A stretch of DNA of 20,044 nt from Chara braunii (taxonomy: Eukaryota; Streptophyta; Charophyceae; Charales; Characeae): NCBI GenBank assembly GCA_003427395.1, contig BFEA01001342.1:25861-45904 (forward strand), given 5' to 3'. A program made the translations under genes and the position numbers. The notes beneath the pieces are model-generated. The model made no database searches. It was not told the origin of the DNA and was given only the letters and a program-made list of their open reading frames with translations. The stretch's first letter is position 1. Every line of letters begins with the position of its first letter. This document shows positions 1 through 8,074 of the stretch, in pieces.

Positions 1-69
<69 letters not shown>
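1..69. repeat. (AG)n microsatellite
   Basis: The window opens with uninterrupted AG dinucleotides, so the tract probably extends beyond it. AG/GA tracts recur at 7834-7869 and 7988-8072, so AG expansion is common in this genome. Confidence 0.97.
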
Positions 70-71
<2 letters not shown>

Positions 72-187
72 CTTCCGCTAGAAGATGGAAAGATACACCG
101 CCATGTGTATGTCAAGACGCCCGCAGTCCCGGTGGACTGCGCGGAGCACCCCGCACAGGCCGCACGGAGAGATTCAGGCTTTCTCAA

Positions 188-232
188 GTTTGTTTGTTTG
201 TTTGTTTGTTTGTTTGTTTGTTTGTTTGTTTT
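188..232. repeat. (TTTG)n microsatellite
   Basis: About eleven tandem TTTG tetranucleotides. The tract lies just inside a region that ends in the TTAA MITE terminus at 334 and may have expanded inside that element. Confidence 0.95.
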
Positions 233-234
233 CG

Positions 235-334
235 TAATGAAGCGACCGGGCGTTGACTTGCCCGACTCCCGAAAGTCGCGGCGCATTAACGGCCGCGACT
301 TGTAAAAAACAACGGGGAGGTACTGGTGGTTTAA
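235..334. mobile_element. Right end of a TTAA-flanked MITE (copy 1)
   Basis: The segment ends GGTACTGGTGGTTTAA at 319-334, the same terminus as complete copies at 5759-5924 and 14559-15188. A perfect 10-bp inverted repeat lies just inside it (AAGTCGCGGC at 273-282, GCCGCGACTT at 292-301), and the 166-bp copy has an equivalent hairpin. No left terminus (TTAAACCACC) is visible between 1 and 235, so that end is lost or outside the window. The start given is only where family resemblance becomes clear. The TTAA target is typical of piggyBac-type transposition; that assignment is inference. Confidence 0.55.
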
Positions 335-386
335 ACTGGCCAGCCTGCGATGACAGATAGCTTTCAGGGCAGTACCGGTGAATCAC

Positions 387-1020
387 TAATTAGGACAAAG
401 GCGCAGTAAAGAAAGCAGAACGGTGCAACACTCTTGGTGCAAAGGATCCAATCTACAAATCCTGGAAACTCTAAACCACTGCTTTATCGAATGCCCAGAG
501 GCCAGAAAGCTATGGCAGGAATTAGAAAACACCTGGAGTACCCTATCTAATAGGGCTATCACGTTAAGCCCCGACACTTTTTTCCTCGGAGTTGAATAAA
601 ACCCACCCCTTGAAGGTTTTGAAGCATTCTTCTGCTCACTTATCAGGGAAGATGCACTTTGGGGATTATGGAAAAGAAGATGCGACAAAACCTTCCAAGA
701 CCACTCCACCAATCCCGAGAACCCAACCATCACAATAAAGAACATAATAGAAACAGAACTACACGTGCAAAAAAACCCAAAAGCAAATTCAAAACACCCC
801 TGACAAAAGGCCAGAAATAACCCAAAAATTCACCACCCTTAAATTAGGATCAGGGCATCTAGGAACTATAAAGAATGGAGGCCTAACCCTCAAGAACTGG
901 CTAATCATCCCATCCGCACACACCAGCAGCATCCCCCCTCACTCCCTAAAAGCACACTTCCAAGCACAGACCAACCCTCAGCAAGATATCATCACCCATC
1001 CCACACGACTCCCTCAATAA
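387..1020 (+). pseudogene. LINE (non-LTR) reverse-transcriptase C-terminal remnant
   Basis: Plus-strand translation reads ...ETLNHCFIECPEARKLW..., matching the zinc-binding region found at the C-terminus of plant LINE reverse transcriptases (zf-RVT; the H-x4-C pair is visible). A single in-frame TAA at 597-599 is followed, in the same frame, by NPPLEGFEAFF and REDALWGLWKRRCDKTF, the usual A-L-W-x-(I/L)-W-K-x-R block. After a frameshift near 800 another open stretch (KLGSGHLGTIKNGGL...) runs to a TAA at 1018. The catalytic RT and endonuclease domains are absent, so this is a 5'-truncated, decayed copy. The minus-strand reading frame over the same bases is a shadow. Confidence 0.7.
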
Positions 1021-1480
1021 CAGAGTCCTACGTCCCAAGCAGTCAAAATCACACTCCACTATCCCCAACCACACATACTGGAGAAAAACCCCTCCACACA
1101 GCCCCACAAACAAGTACAAACAACATAGAAACTTAAACAAGTCAAAATATTAAGACACGGAGGCCATATTAAACAGGAGCGAACTAGGGAAAAAGTCAAC
1201 TACAGTTTAAGACTTGTGCAAGATTCTCTAATACAAAGTCTGATAGGGTTTAGGGTTTTAGCATAGACTACAGCAGACGACCGAACCAGCAGATTCAGCA
1301 AGTAAAGAGTATCTGATAGACAAGGAGCTGAAAGGATCACTCTGGAAAGGGCACCAGTAAACAGCTGAAATCAGTATAGCAACCAAAGAGGAAATAGGAT
1401 ATCAGTATAGCAACCAAAGAACAGAAGTAGAACACGCTAACTTAGGCAGGGGTGAGGGGTGGTACATCCTTCCTCCCGGA
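1021..1480. other. Non-coding; LINE 3' flank with a short direct repeat
   Basis: No supported gene. A 20-bp direct repeat (ATCAGTATAGCAACCAAAGA) occurs at 1370-1389 and 1401-1420, giving a 31-bp duplication unit. Two TTTAGGG-like units lie near 1246-1258. The stretch may be 3' untranslated sequence of the LINE remnant, but no A tail marks its end. Confidence 0.5.
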
Positions 1481-1489
1481 AGTAATCAA

Positions 1490-1704
1490 TGCCGACCCTC
1501 AGACCTTCCTACCGTAAGGGGGAGGAGCGTGAGTGAGTGCTCATTGTATGTCGTTTGACTTGCCGGGGGAATAGGAACCGGACTGATGCTCCCCAGAATG
1601 GACAAGAAGCCAGGTTCTGTTTGAAAAAAAAAAAAGAGAAAAAAAAGGAACCGGACTGTTGCTCCCCGGAATGGATATGGAGTCAGGGCCATAGGGACCT
1701 GTTT

Positions 1705-1735
<31 letters not shown>
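1490..1735 (+). mobile_element. Two adjoining A-tailed SINE-like retroposons
   Basis: Two adjacent segments each contain ACCGGACTG(A/T)TGCTCCCC followed by AATGGA, and each ends in an A-rich tail: a long A-rich run from about 1624 and a 27-nt A run at 1709-1735. The first extends left through GACTTGCCGG to about 1490 and resembles the copy at 6085-6250. The second begins abruptly at about 1647, so it is 5'-truncated or arose by partial duplication. No clear target duplication was found. No protein-coding content is supported. Confidence 0.55.
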
Positions 1736-1739
<4 letters not shown>

Positions 1740-1840
1740 TAGGCTCTTAGTTGCAAAGTTACAAATATATATTTTCCAAGACCCAACTCACATGAAGGGC
1801 CAAAAGAAAAAAAGGAAGTCCAAGGAGTGAGAGAACTTAC
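1736..1840 (-). other. Intron sequence downstream of the RAD50 exon
   Basis: On the minus strand this begins GTAAGT directly after the RAD50 exon and is interrupted by the retroposons at 1490-1735. The following RAD50 exon, expected to encode the last ~20 residues, was not found between 1 and 1840. Confidence 0.6.
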
Positions 1841-1969
1841 TGCTCATCCTTGAAAACTCGGAAATAGCGCTCAGCATACTGCTGTTTCCCAATTAGAGCC
1901 GCAAACCGCTCATCATGGGTGATGACAATCAGCTGAAAGTTCTCTTGCGCCTTCCGCTCCTCAACAATT
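1841..1969 (-). CDS. RAD50: RAD50 penultimate-type exon (C-terminal ATPase lobe)
   Basis: The minus strand encodes 42 whole codons: IVEERKAQENFQLIVITHDE, then RFAALIGKQQ and YAERYFRVFKDE, plus split codons at each end. This matches the C-terminal lobe of plant RAD50, the SMC-like ATPase of the MRE11-RAD50-NBS1 double-strand-break repair complex. VITHDE is the region around the ATPase D-loop/H-loop histidine that follows the Walker B motif. Splice signals fit exactly: a CACTAACT branch-point-like site and GGTGCAG acceptor end at 1970, and a CA/GTAAGT donor starts at 1840. The exon is 129 nt, with one leading and two trailing codon bases. The Walker B/signature exon and the terminal exon are not visible, so it is either one exon of a long-intron gene or an isolated fragment. 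The reading frame is undamaged. Confidence 0.9.
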
Positions 1970-2158
1970 CTGCACCAGGAGACACACAAAGAGTTAGTGG
2001 CATGTACGAAACACTATCTGTTTCTTATTTGAAAAGGAAACGAGAAAAAAAAAACTCTCACTCCTCACAAATGCTGAATCCCCGAAACCAAAATACAAAA
2101 AAACAAGCAAAACACCGAAAAGAGACCCGTCACTTTCCTAGGAGACATGAGAAACGAC

Positions 2159-2378
2159 TCAGAATTGGATCCCTTTTTTTTTTCTTTTTTTTTTTCCCAA
2201 CAAACAGCTCCATCTGTTGGTGGGGAGCAACACCTGCTGGAAACCGGGTCCAGCGTCCCATAGATACAACCATATCCTCTTAATTTGGCACAAACTGGAA
2301 ACCGGGCCCAGCATCCCATCATCAGAAAATTTCATGAATTTAGACACGGAGCTACTAGAAAAATCAGAATTGGATCCC
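2159..2378 (-). mobile_element. SINE-like retroposon with 15-bp target-site duplication
   Basis: TCAGAATTGGATCCC occurs at 2159-2173 and 2364-2378, flanking 190 bp. On the minus strand the insert ends in an A-rich tail (T-rich on plus, 2174-2196), as expected for LINE-mediated retroposition. The body has two copies of a GGGA(C/T)GCTGG(A/G)CCCGGTTTCCAG module, and the 3' part has GTTGCTCCCCACCAACAGATGGA, shared with the copies near 1650 and 6890. The duplication is still perfect, so the insertion is probably fairly young. No convincing pol III A/B boxes were identified. Confidence 0.82.
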
Positions 2379-2760
2379 TGAACATGTGAATACTCTAGCT
2401 CAGCCTGGATCAGCCACCGGGGCGAAATGTGGATGTCACATTCCGATTAACTCATGATAGAAGCCAAAGAGCAACCCTTAAAGTGGTTGGCCAATGGCTT
2501 AATCAAAGCGCACACTGTTAATTAGCACCTGGAGGATAGTGTCACCTCCTCCCTGCTCCTTCCTGCTCTCCTTCCTGCTCCTTCCTTCTCCTCCTCCTCC
2601 TTTCCGTGCGTCCTTAGTAACATGCCTCCAGTATTGCACTTCCCTCAGCAAATTATCAAAGTGTTCTCTGAGATGGACAATGAGCCTTGCCAGCCCCATT
2701 TTGACAAACAGGCAAAGAGCTCACAACCCACCTTCCACCTGAGATGAGCATTTTTTTTTT
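2379..2760. other. No supported gene; possible exon-like stretch on the minus strand
   Basis: Mostly non-coding with a CT-rich tract (about 2544-2606). On the minus strand about 2590-2720 is open and reads MGLARLIVHLREHFDNLLRE followed by VQYWRHVTKD. This looks protein-like but lacks convincing splice sites at both ends. I do not identify it. Confidence 0.3.
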
Positions 2761-3120
2761 AATTGGCACTTCACCCAACCCGGCCATAATTTTTTAAGCA
2801 CAGCCCACCCTCAAAGAAACAAAAACAAAAATCTCAAGGTGACCCAACCGACCCGTGTTTTTCAAAAATTTCCCCCCACACCCAACCCGCCCGTCACCCG
2901 TAAAAAACCTTCACCTTGACCCACCCACACCTGCGAGAACAAAATTACCCACCCGCACCCGGTACCTAATTATTTCCCACCTGCACCCGCTCATTCCCCA
3001 TTGTCTCAGTCCCTTCGAACATTTGCATGCACCATAGCAACATGACATCCTTGGATGACAACCCAAAACTTTGAAGCATCTCTGCATGCAGAAATTCAAA
3101 TCGCTCCACAAGTTTAAAAA
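2761..3120. repeat. Degenerate ACCCG-rich low-complexity sequence
   Basis: Repeated ACCC(A/G)(A/C)CCCG words on the plus strand. The opposite-sense words (GGGTGCGGGTGGG) appear at 3613-3650. The arrangement resembles subterminal repeats of some plant hAT-type elements, but no terminal inverted repeat or 8-bp duplication could be fixed. Confidence 0.35.
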
Positions 3121-3172
3121 TTGGCTAGTGAACCTAAGGCTTGCCACTTGATGTGGTTAGGTTTGATCCCCG
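3121..3172 (+). repeat. Possible tRNA-like SINE head (A- and B-box-like motifs)
   Basis: TGGCTAGTGAAC at 3122-3133 resembles a pol III A box and GGTTTGATCCC at 3160-3170 resembles a B box (consensus GGTTCGANTCC). Spacing is slightly shorter than in a tRNA gene. No cloverleaf was established and no A tail or target duplication is visible, so a SINE head is only a possibility. Confidence 0.3.
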
Positions 3173-4376
3173 TTGTTTTAACAGGAGCGAACATCCCGCT
3201 GTTTGGGCCATGGTCCAGCTGCCACCAGTAGAGCGTGACACATTTTTTCAAGGACCCCAAATTTCGATTTGCCACTGGCGCGGGTCTTGTTTTTTTAGGA
3301 CCACAACTTCTTTTCCCAGGGTGAAGACTTTCCGTTTCCTGGGCCCCCGACCTTTGAAGTCCACAGACGGACCGCAGCTGGAAAATATGTATAACGGAGG
3401 GTGAGGGGTGGGGGGACAGGTTCTTATGGGTTATCCTGGGTCTGTGGGTCGGGTGACCCAGGCCTAGCGCTCACCCGCTTGTCACCCATCCATTCGGGTG
3501 ACCCTGGCCTAACATTCACCCGCCCGTCACCCACCCAGGCTTGCTCGCCTAGACCCACCCTCATCCCACCCATGCCAACTTATCAAGACCCACACCTGAC
3601 CCAATGCCTCGTGGGTGGGGTGGGTGCGGGTGGGTGTGGGTTTGGGTACACATTGCTCATCTCTGCCTTCCACTCTCCACTCCCAGTGTCGCGTCTCATA
3701 GACATTCTCTCTTGTTTGCAGGGATGCACACAAGTTATGGTGAACTCCTTTTCCAGCGGCTTCCAGGCCAAAGCCCCTTTAGCTTTTCATGGCGAAACCA
3801 GCATGCCGTCTGGCCTAGACACTGCCCAACCTTGACACATTGGGCGGTCTTCACCCTCCCTCCCAACGCCCCTTGGCTTGCTCTCCCTACTTTTTCTTCA
3901 GGTGCTTTCTCTCTTCCTCTGCATCTGTCCCTCTCTCACAAGCTGCCCTGACGACGTGGAAACCCAAGCATTGAAGTGATCACCGTCGTTGTCAGTCCCC
4001 ATGACAGGATATCAACCATCACATATCACATTCACCTATTTCTGGGAGGAGGGGAGGGGACAGGGGAGGCAAAGAGAGAGAAAGGGAAGGAGTGTGATCA
4101 CTAGGTATCGACTGCAGGCGTGTAAGGCCCATGTGTCCAGTAAAATGCCACTCTGCTGCCATGCATGTTCCTCTTCGTGCAGTCCTGGTACGTGTCCTTG
4201 GCCTGGGTAGGTAGGCGCACTCGGGGAGGATAGCAGGTGAAGCTCGCCTGTGCAGTTGTGTGTGTATGGGACCCGCTCCACTACTCACCACATGCACAAA
4301 AGACAAAAACCAACTACCTCGCTGGTAGTGACACAAGATCCAGAAAAAGGAATACAGTAGTGCAGTCCTGGAAGCC
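3173..4376. other. Non-coding region with tandem and purine-rich repeats
   Basis: Several overlapping open frames exist on both strands, but none resembles a known protein; they follow base composition. A GC-rich CGGGT/ACCCG stretch lies at 3440-3655 and a purine-rich tract at about 4040-4091. No RNA gene was recognised. Confidence 0.45.
3451..3540. repeat. 45-bp tandem repeat, two units
   Basis: Units 3451-3495 and 3496-3540 both begin GGGTGACCC(A/T)GGCCTA and continue TCACCCGC(T/C)(T/C)GTCACCCA. The 45-bp period is divisible by three, which keeps a frame open through it without implying a protein. Confidence 0.75.
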
Positions 4377-4480
4377 TTTTTTTTTTTTTTCTTGTGGCCC
4401 GATGGACCACGGATCAGATATTGAACTGAAAAGAACAGATACTACACTTGATGTTAGCCAAAAGGCCGAGAAGCTTATAT
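4377..4480 (-). ncRNA. U2 snRNA-like sequence, 3'-truncated and A-tailed (probable retropseudogene)
   Basis: The minus strand reads CTTCTCGGCCTTTTGGCTAA, then CATCAAGTGTAGTATCTGTT, then CAGTTCAATATCTGATCCG and a GTGGTCCATCGGGCCAC hairpin. These are the first ~90 nt of spliceosomal U2, including the GTAGTA branch-point-recognition sequence. Directly after that hairpin the RNA would enter a 14-nt A run (T run 4377-4390) instead of the Sm site and 3' stem-loops. Loss of the 3' half with an A tail indicates a reverse-transcribed truncated copy rather than a functional gene. Differences from the U2 consensus include C for G in GGCTAAG and CTTTTC for CTTATC. No target duplication was recognised. 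Confidence 0.88.
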
Positions 4481-5758
4481 ACCAAAGGGAAAAAACAAAA
4501 AAAAGAGCCGATTGGAGCGGAGTTCCCACCATCTACAGGGCCTCCCCTTAGCTTTTTTCCAGAAAGGAAACCCAGGCTCAAACCCCAAGCGGCCAGCCCC
4601 CAAAACAAGCCACATGTTGGATCCATTGGTTTAGGCAGTGGTAATCACTTGCTGTCTGCACCATGCCTGAACTGAACGGCCAGAGGAATGCAAGGAAATG
4701 TATGAACAAGAAGAAAAGAGCACCTGAGTTGAACTCTCCACAAAGCCAGCCCCTGTACCTGGCCTAGTTCGAGCACCAGATACAGGCAGAACAAAACAGA
4801 AAAGAACAAAAAATGGCCTAGCAGCACCACTCACCAAGACGAGAAAGACAAAACCGTAAAGAAGGGAAAACAAAGGAAGAAATGATTGGGGCATAGCATC
4901 CCTTCAGGCGGGAGGAAAAGACACGAAGGAGTCATAAGAGGTCGGAGGAAAAGACATGATGGGGCCATGTACACCAACGGTCTGGAGGTGATTGCAGTCA
5001 GGCCGCAATTGCATTCAGGTGCAAGTTGGGCCAGACCTGGACAAATCTGACTGCAATCACGTCTAGAGCTTTGGTATAGTAAGCCCCGCTTTGTCTTTTC
5101 CTCTGGCCTCTTGACAGCAGGAGGCATGACAGGAGGGCTTCTGACAATACTAAGGCGACGTTATGTCCCCAACTGTTTCTGCCAACCAAGTGGCGGGTCA
5201 AACNCCTTTCCTTTTCTTTTTTTTTTTTCCCCTTGTGCCTGCACCTTCTACTTCTCTGCATGTATCTCGACACGCACGGCATGAACCAGAAGGACATCTT
5301 GCAGTCCATCTGGCCCTTTTCCTTGGGGCCACCAGCTTCCTCCCCCGGTGCACTGCCAGACATTCCCCGAGCCCCAAAGTCTTCGGAGAGGCTCAGTCGC
5401 GATTCGCAAGTTGGCTGGGACGATTGACTGGGGGTTTAAGCCATGGCCTATGGCCATGGTTGGATCCACACACCCCAAACCTGCCTCATAGATGTTTAGA
5501 AAGTGAATATGAACCTACCATAATCTAGGGTTTAAAGTCTAGCCTAAGCTCTAAGCCAAGGTTAAGTGTTAGTTAAGAGTCAACCTTAGACCAAGTAGAG
5601 TTAAAGTCTAAGAGCTGGAATGTGAAATGGGTTACAAGGGCTAGACTTGCCTTAGAGCTGGGGGAATTCTAGACTAATGGTAGGGGTATGTTGAGGGGTC
5701 TGAATGACATTGGGCCTTGGGAATTTGGCTAGGGACCAGACTTGGGGTAAAGGTTTGT
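4481..5758. other. Non-coding region with foldback and low-complexity repeats
   Basis: No recognisable gene. Contents are a near-repeat of GGAGGAAAAGACA(C/T)GA at about 4910 and 4943, the imperfect foldback at 4971-5077, an ambiguous base at 5204, a pyrimidine tract at 5205-5234 and degenerate CTAAG/AAGTCTA words at about 5525-5620. A 64-codon open frame at 5233-5427 is not identifiable and is not called. Confidence 0.45.
4971..5077. repeat. Imperfect inverted repeat / foldback (31-bp arms)
   Basis: Arm 4971-5001 pairs with arm 5047-5077. The inner 14 bp are perfect (GTGATTGCAGTCAG with CTGACTGCAATCAC). Over 31 positions there are 26 Watson-Crick pairs and one G-U pair in plus-strand RNA, with a 45-nt loop. 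The size and mismatch pattern are compatible with a plant-type microRNA precursor, but also with a decayed MITE. Confidence 0.7.
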
Positions 5759-5924
5759 TTAAACCACCTGTACGTCCAAAACGTGCGGCCAAAAAAAAGT
5801 CAAGACGTGCGGGGATGAACGGGCCTGGGGTGCTGGTATAAGTTCATTCAAGTGGAAACGTCGCGGCTTTTTCTTTTGGCTGGCTATTAATGAGCCACGA
5901 CTTGCAGAAGTACTGGTGGTTTAA
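5759..5924. mobile_element. TTAA-flanked MITE (copy 2, complete, 166 bp)
   Basis: The left end is TTAAACCACCTGTAC and the right end GTACTGGTGGTTTAA, a near-perfect inverted repeat that includes the TTAA target. A subterminal hairpin (GTCGCGGCT ... AGCCACGAC, about 5859-5900) matches the perfect 10-bp one in copy 1. There is no coding capacity, so mobility would require a transposase from elsewhere. TTAA duplication suggests piggyBac-like transposition (inference). Confidence 0.78.
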
Positions 5925-6084
5925 GGGTTGTGCCGAACTTACAAAGAAGTCCTAGCAATGCTGGTCGTGAAATTCTGAGAGTCTTTGTACCAAGCAAATC
6001 CGACAGTCTCAGCAAGTTTGAGACAGGGGAATCAAAGAAGGAAAAAGGCTAGCTGACAGTTAATCTTCCAGGATAATGGAGCCA

Positions 6085-6250
6085 TGAATGTTGTTCAGGG
6101 GTCCTTTGGCCTTAACAGAAGGAAGCATGGATTATGAGACATTGTAGATTGCTCTGACTTGCCGGTGGAAAAAGAACCAGACAGTCACTCCCCAAAATGG
6201 ATGAGGAGGCAGGCCATAGATCTTGTTTGTGACTGAAAAAAGAGAAAAAG
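6085..6250 (+). mobile_element. SINE-like retroposon with A-rich tail
   Basis: CTGACTTGCCGG at 6155-6166, then AAGAACCAGACAGTCACTCC and CCAAAATGGATGAGG, ending in an A-rich tail at about 6236-6252, parallel the copy at 1550-1635. The 5' part (TTCAGGGGTCCTTTGGCCTTAACAG) is partly repeated at about 6296-6318. The upstream boundary is approximate and no target duplication was found. Confidence 0.55.
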
Positions 6251-6289
6251 AGAAGGAGACCCAATTCAGTCCATCAGGCTGACACCAGT

Positions 6290-6390
6290 TGCTGTTTCAG
6301 GGTCCCTTGACCATAACGAAGGGCATCATTCAGTGGGTGCTAGATGTAAGAGACACTGGGTGCGGTTTCCAGTCTTGTTTTCTTACTTCT
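6290..6390 (+). repeat. Truncated SINE-like fragment
   Basis: TTCAGGGTCCCTTGACCATA repeats the 5' part of the preceding element. GAGACACTGGGTGCGGTTTCCAG (about 6350-6375) matches the CTGG(A/G)CCCGGTTTCCAG module of the copies at 2159-2378 and about 6863. Confidence 0.45.
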
Positions 6391-6779
6391 TCTTTTTCTC
6401 TCTGTACTTATGAAGCAAAAAGTGGTCCTCGCCTAATGCTTCCCGTGGGTCTAGGAAAAAGGCTTGGCAAGCGGGAGGTGCCGCGAGGCACGCTGCTGCA
6501 GTGTGATGCGATGTTGTCTTGGGGTGTTGGCAGAAGCCACAAACGGTATGTGGACGTGGAATCGGTTGGAGACATGCAGATTGGCGTGGAGTAACCGTAC
6601 CTGAGGTTTTTCCTTTGCACAGGGCGGTATGGAGGGCCGAGTGGAGCTATTTTCAGCGATTTGTCGTTTTCTGGGAGCAGCTGCTCTGAAGAGCGCACAG
6701 CGGTTGGAAGGTTTTGTGGTTTCCCCAAGTATGAACAAATACAAGTACATAGCAGGTTATAGGATGGATCACAGTCAGT

Positions 6780-7003
6780 TTTGGGTGATGGTAGAATGGG
6801 TCCCCTGCTGCTCACCATCTGGGCCCCGGGTTTGGTCTGTTTGGAAATGTGTTTATTTGATAGGGACACTGGACCCGGATTCCAGCAGGTGGAGCTCCCC
6901 ACCAATAGACTGGAACCATCCGAATGGCATCCTGATGGTTCACTCACCACCACCAGGATAGAGGCCTTGCAACAGTATGAATTCTTCCACAACAAAAAAA
7001 AAA
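6780..7003 (+). mobile_element. SINE-like retroposon fragment
   Basis: GACACTGGACCCGGATTCCAG followed by CAGGTGGAGCTCCCCACCAA (about 6865-6905) closely matches the minus-strand copy at 2159-2378. A short A-rich run at 6991-7004 may be its tail. Boundaries are uncertain. The open frames over this stretch have no recognisable protein. Confidence 0.5.
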
Positions 7004-7192
7004 GAAGAGTACCTAGCTGATGACCGGAATCTGCTGACAGGTGGGAGACGGTCTACTACTGAGGATAGATCAAGCAGGCATGTGTGGCATACTCAGTTCC
7101 AAACGGGCCCAGCAGGGCCCGACCAGGAAGACTAGGGGTCCGTAGGTGTAGGGTCTGCGTCGTTTCGACCCTCAGCAGGGTCCGCAGGGTCG

Positions 7193-7228
7193 GTAGGCCG
7201 AGTTTAGGCCGAGTTTAGGCCGAGTAAG
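7193..7228. repeat. 11-bp tandem repeat (AGGCCGAGTTT)3
   Basis: Three consecutive AGGCCGAGTTT-type units within the putative LTR of element B. Confidence 0.85.
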
Positions 7229-7781
7229 ACCGGTACCAGGTAGAGGCCCTGTAGGCCTCATTTTGAGTACGGGCCCTGGCGCGCGTTTTGGCGCCAAGGC
7301 CCTGACTTTGAGGCCGCGCCGTTTTGGTAGGCACTGGAGCAGCCTCAGTTTGGGTGCCAAACTTTGAGGCCCAGCCTCAGTTTGAGCGCCGGGACTCAGC
7401 AGCTCAGGCCGACCCAGCGCTACATATAGCTGGGTCCGGCCTCAGTTCCTCATTCTTGAGTAGAGGATCGAGGAGGCATACTTCGGACGACGGCAGGACA
7501 GTAGTAGTCGACGATAGGACTAGTCTCCTAGCGCTGGGCGCTGATAGAGCAGAGTAGCGCAGGGAGGGAGAGATGGTGATGACGGCCTGAGGACTTACCT
7601 GAGACTTACCTGCGTAGCCATTGCTCCAGCTTCGTCTTCAGCACGGCCGCACCTGCATCCAGGCACCACCTTTCGCAGGTCAGTACTTGGTATAGAGAGA
7701 GAGAGAGGGATCTTCTTCTTCCTCTTCTTCTTACAGTCCACCACCTTTCTTCTTCCCCTCCCAGCGCTCTGACTAGTTCGG

Positions 7782-7785
<4 letters not shown>

Positions 7786-7869
<84 letters not shown>
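7786..7869. repeat. Compound (TG)n(AG)n microsatellite
   Basis: A TG tract broken once by TATG leads directly into an AG tract. The same arrangement recurs about 160 bp downstream. Confidence 0.95.
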
Positions 7870-7872
<3 letters not shown>

Positions 7873-7944
7873 GAATGAGCAAATAAAAAAGTAGCAGTGT
7901 ATATTTCCACGTTTCAGCGGCAGATTCATTTCGTTTTTTCTGTT

Positions 7945-7975
7945 TGTGTGTGTGTGTTGGGGGTGGGTGGGTGGG

Positions 7976-8024
<49 letters not shown>

Positions 8025-8025
8025 N

Positions 8026-8072
<47 letters not shown>
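7945..8072. repeat. Compound (TG)n ... (AG)n microsatellite with ambiguous base
   Basis: TG repeats, a GGGTGGGTGGG segment, more TG, then about 85 bp of AG containing an N at 8025. Long open frames over it (SLSLSL or RERERE on opposite strands) are artefacts of the repeat. Confidence 0.95.

Positions 8073-8074
<2 letters not shown>

Noticed and set aside
4377-4480. Functional U2 snRNA gene
   Set aside because: Lacks the Sm site and 3' stem-loops, ends in an A tail, and no properly oriented plant snRNA upstream element was found.
5233-5427. Open frame reading CMYLDTHGMNQKDILQSIW ... on plus, preceded by a pyrimidine tract, as a possible terminal exon
   Set aside because: The peptide is not recognisable, an ambiguous base and low-complexity tract precede it, and the only nearby AG acceptor would remove its start. 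Insufficient support.
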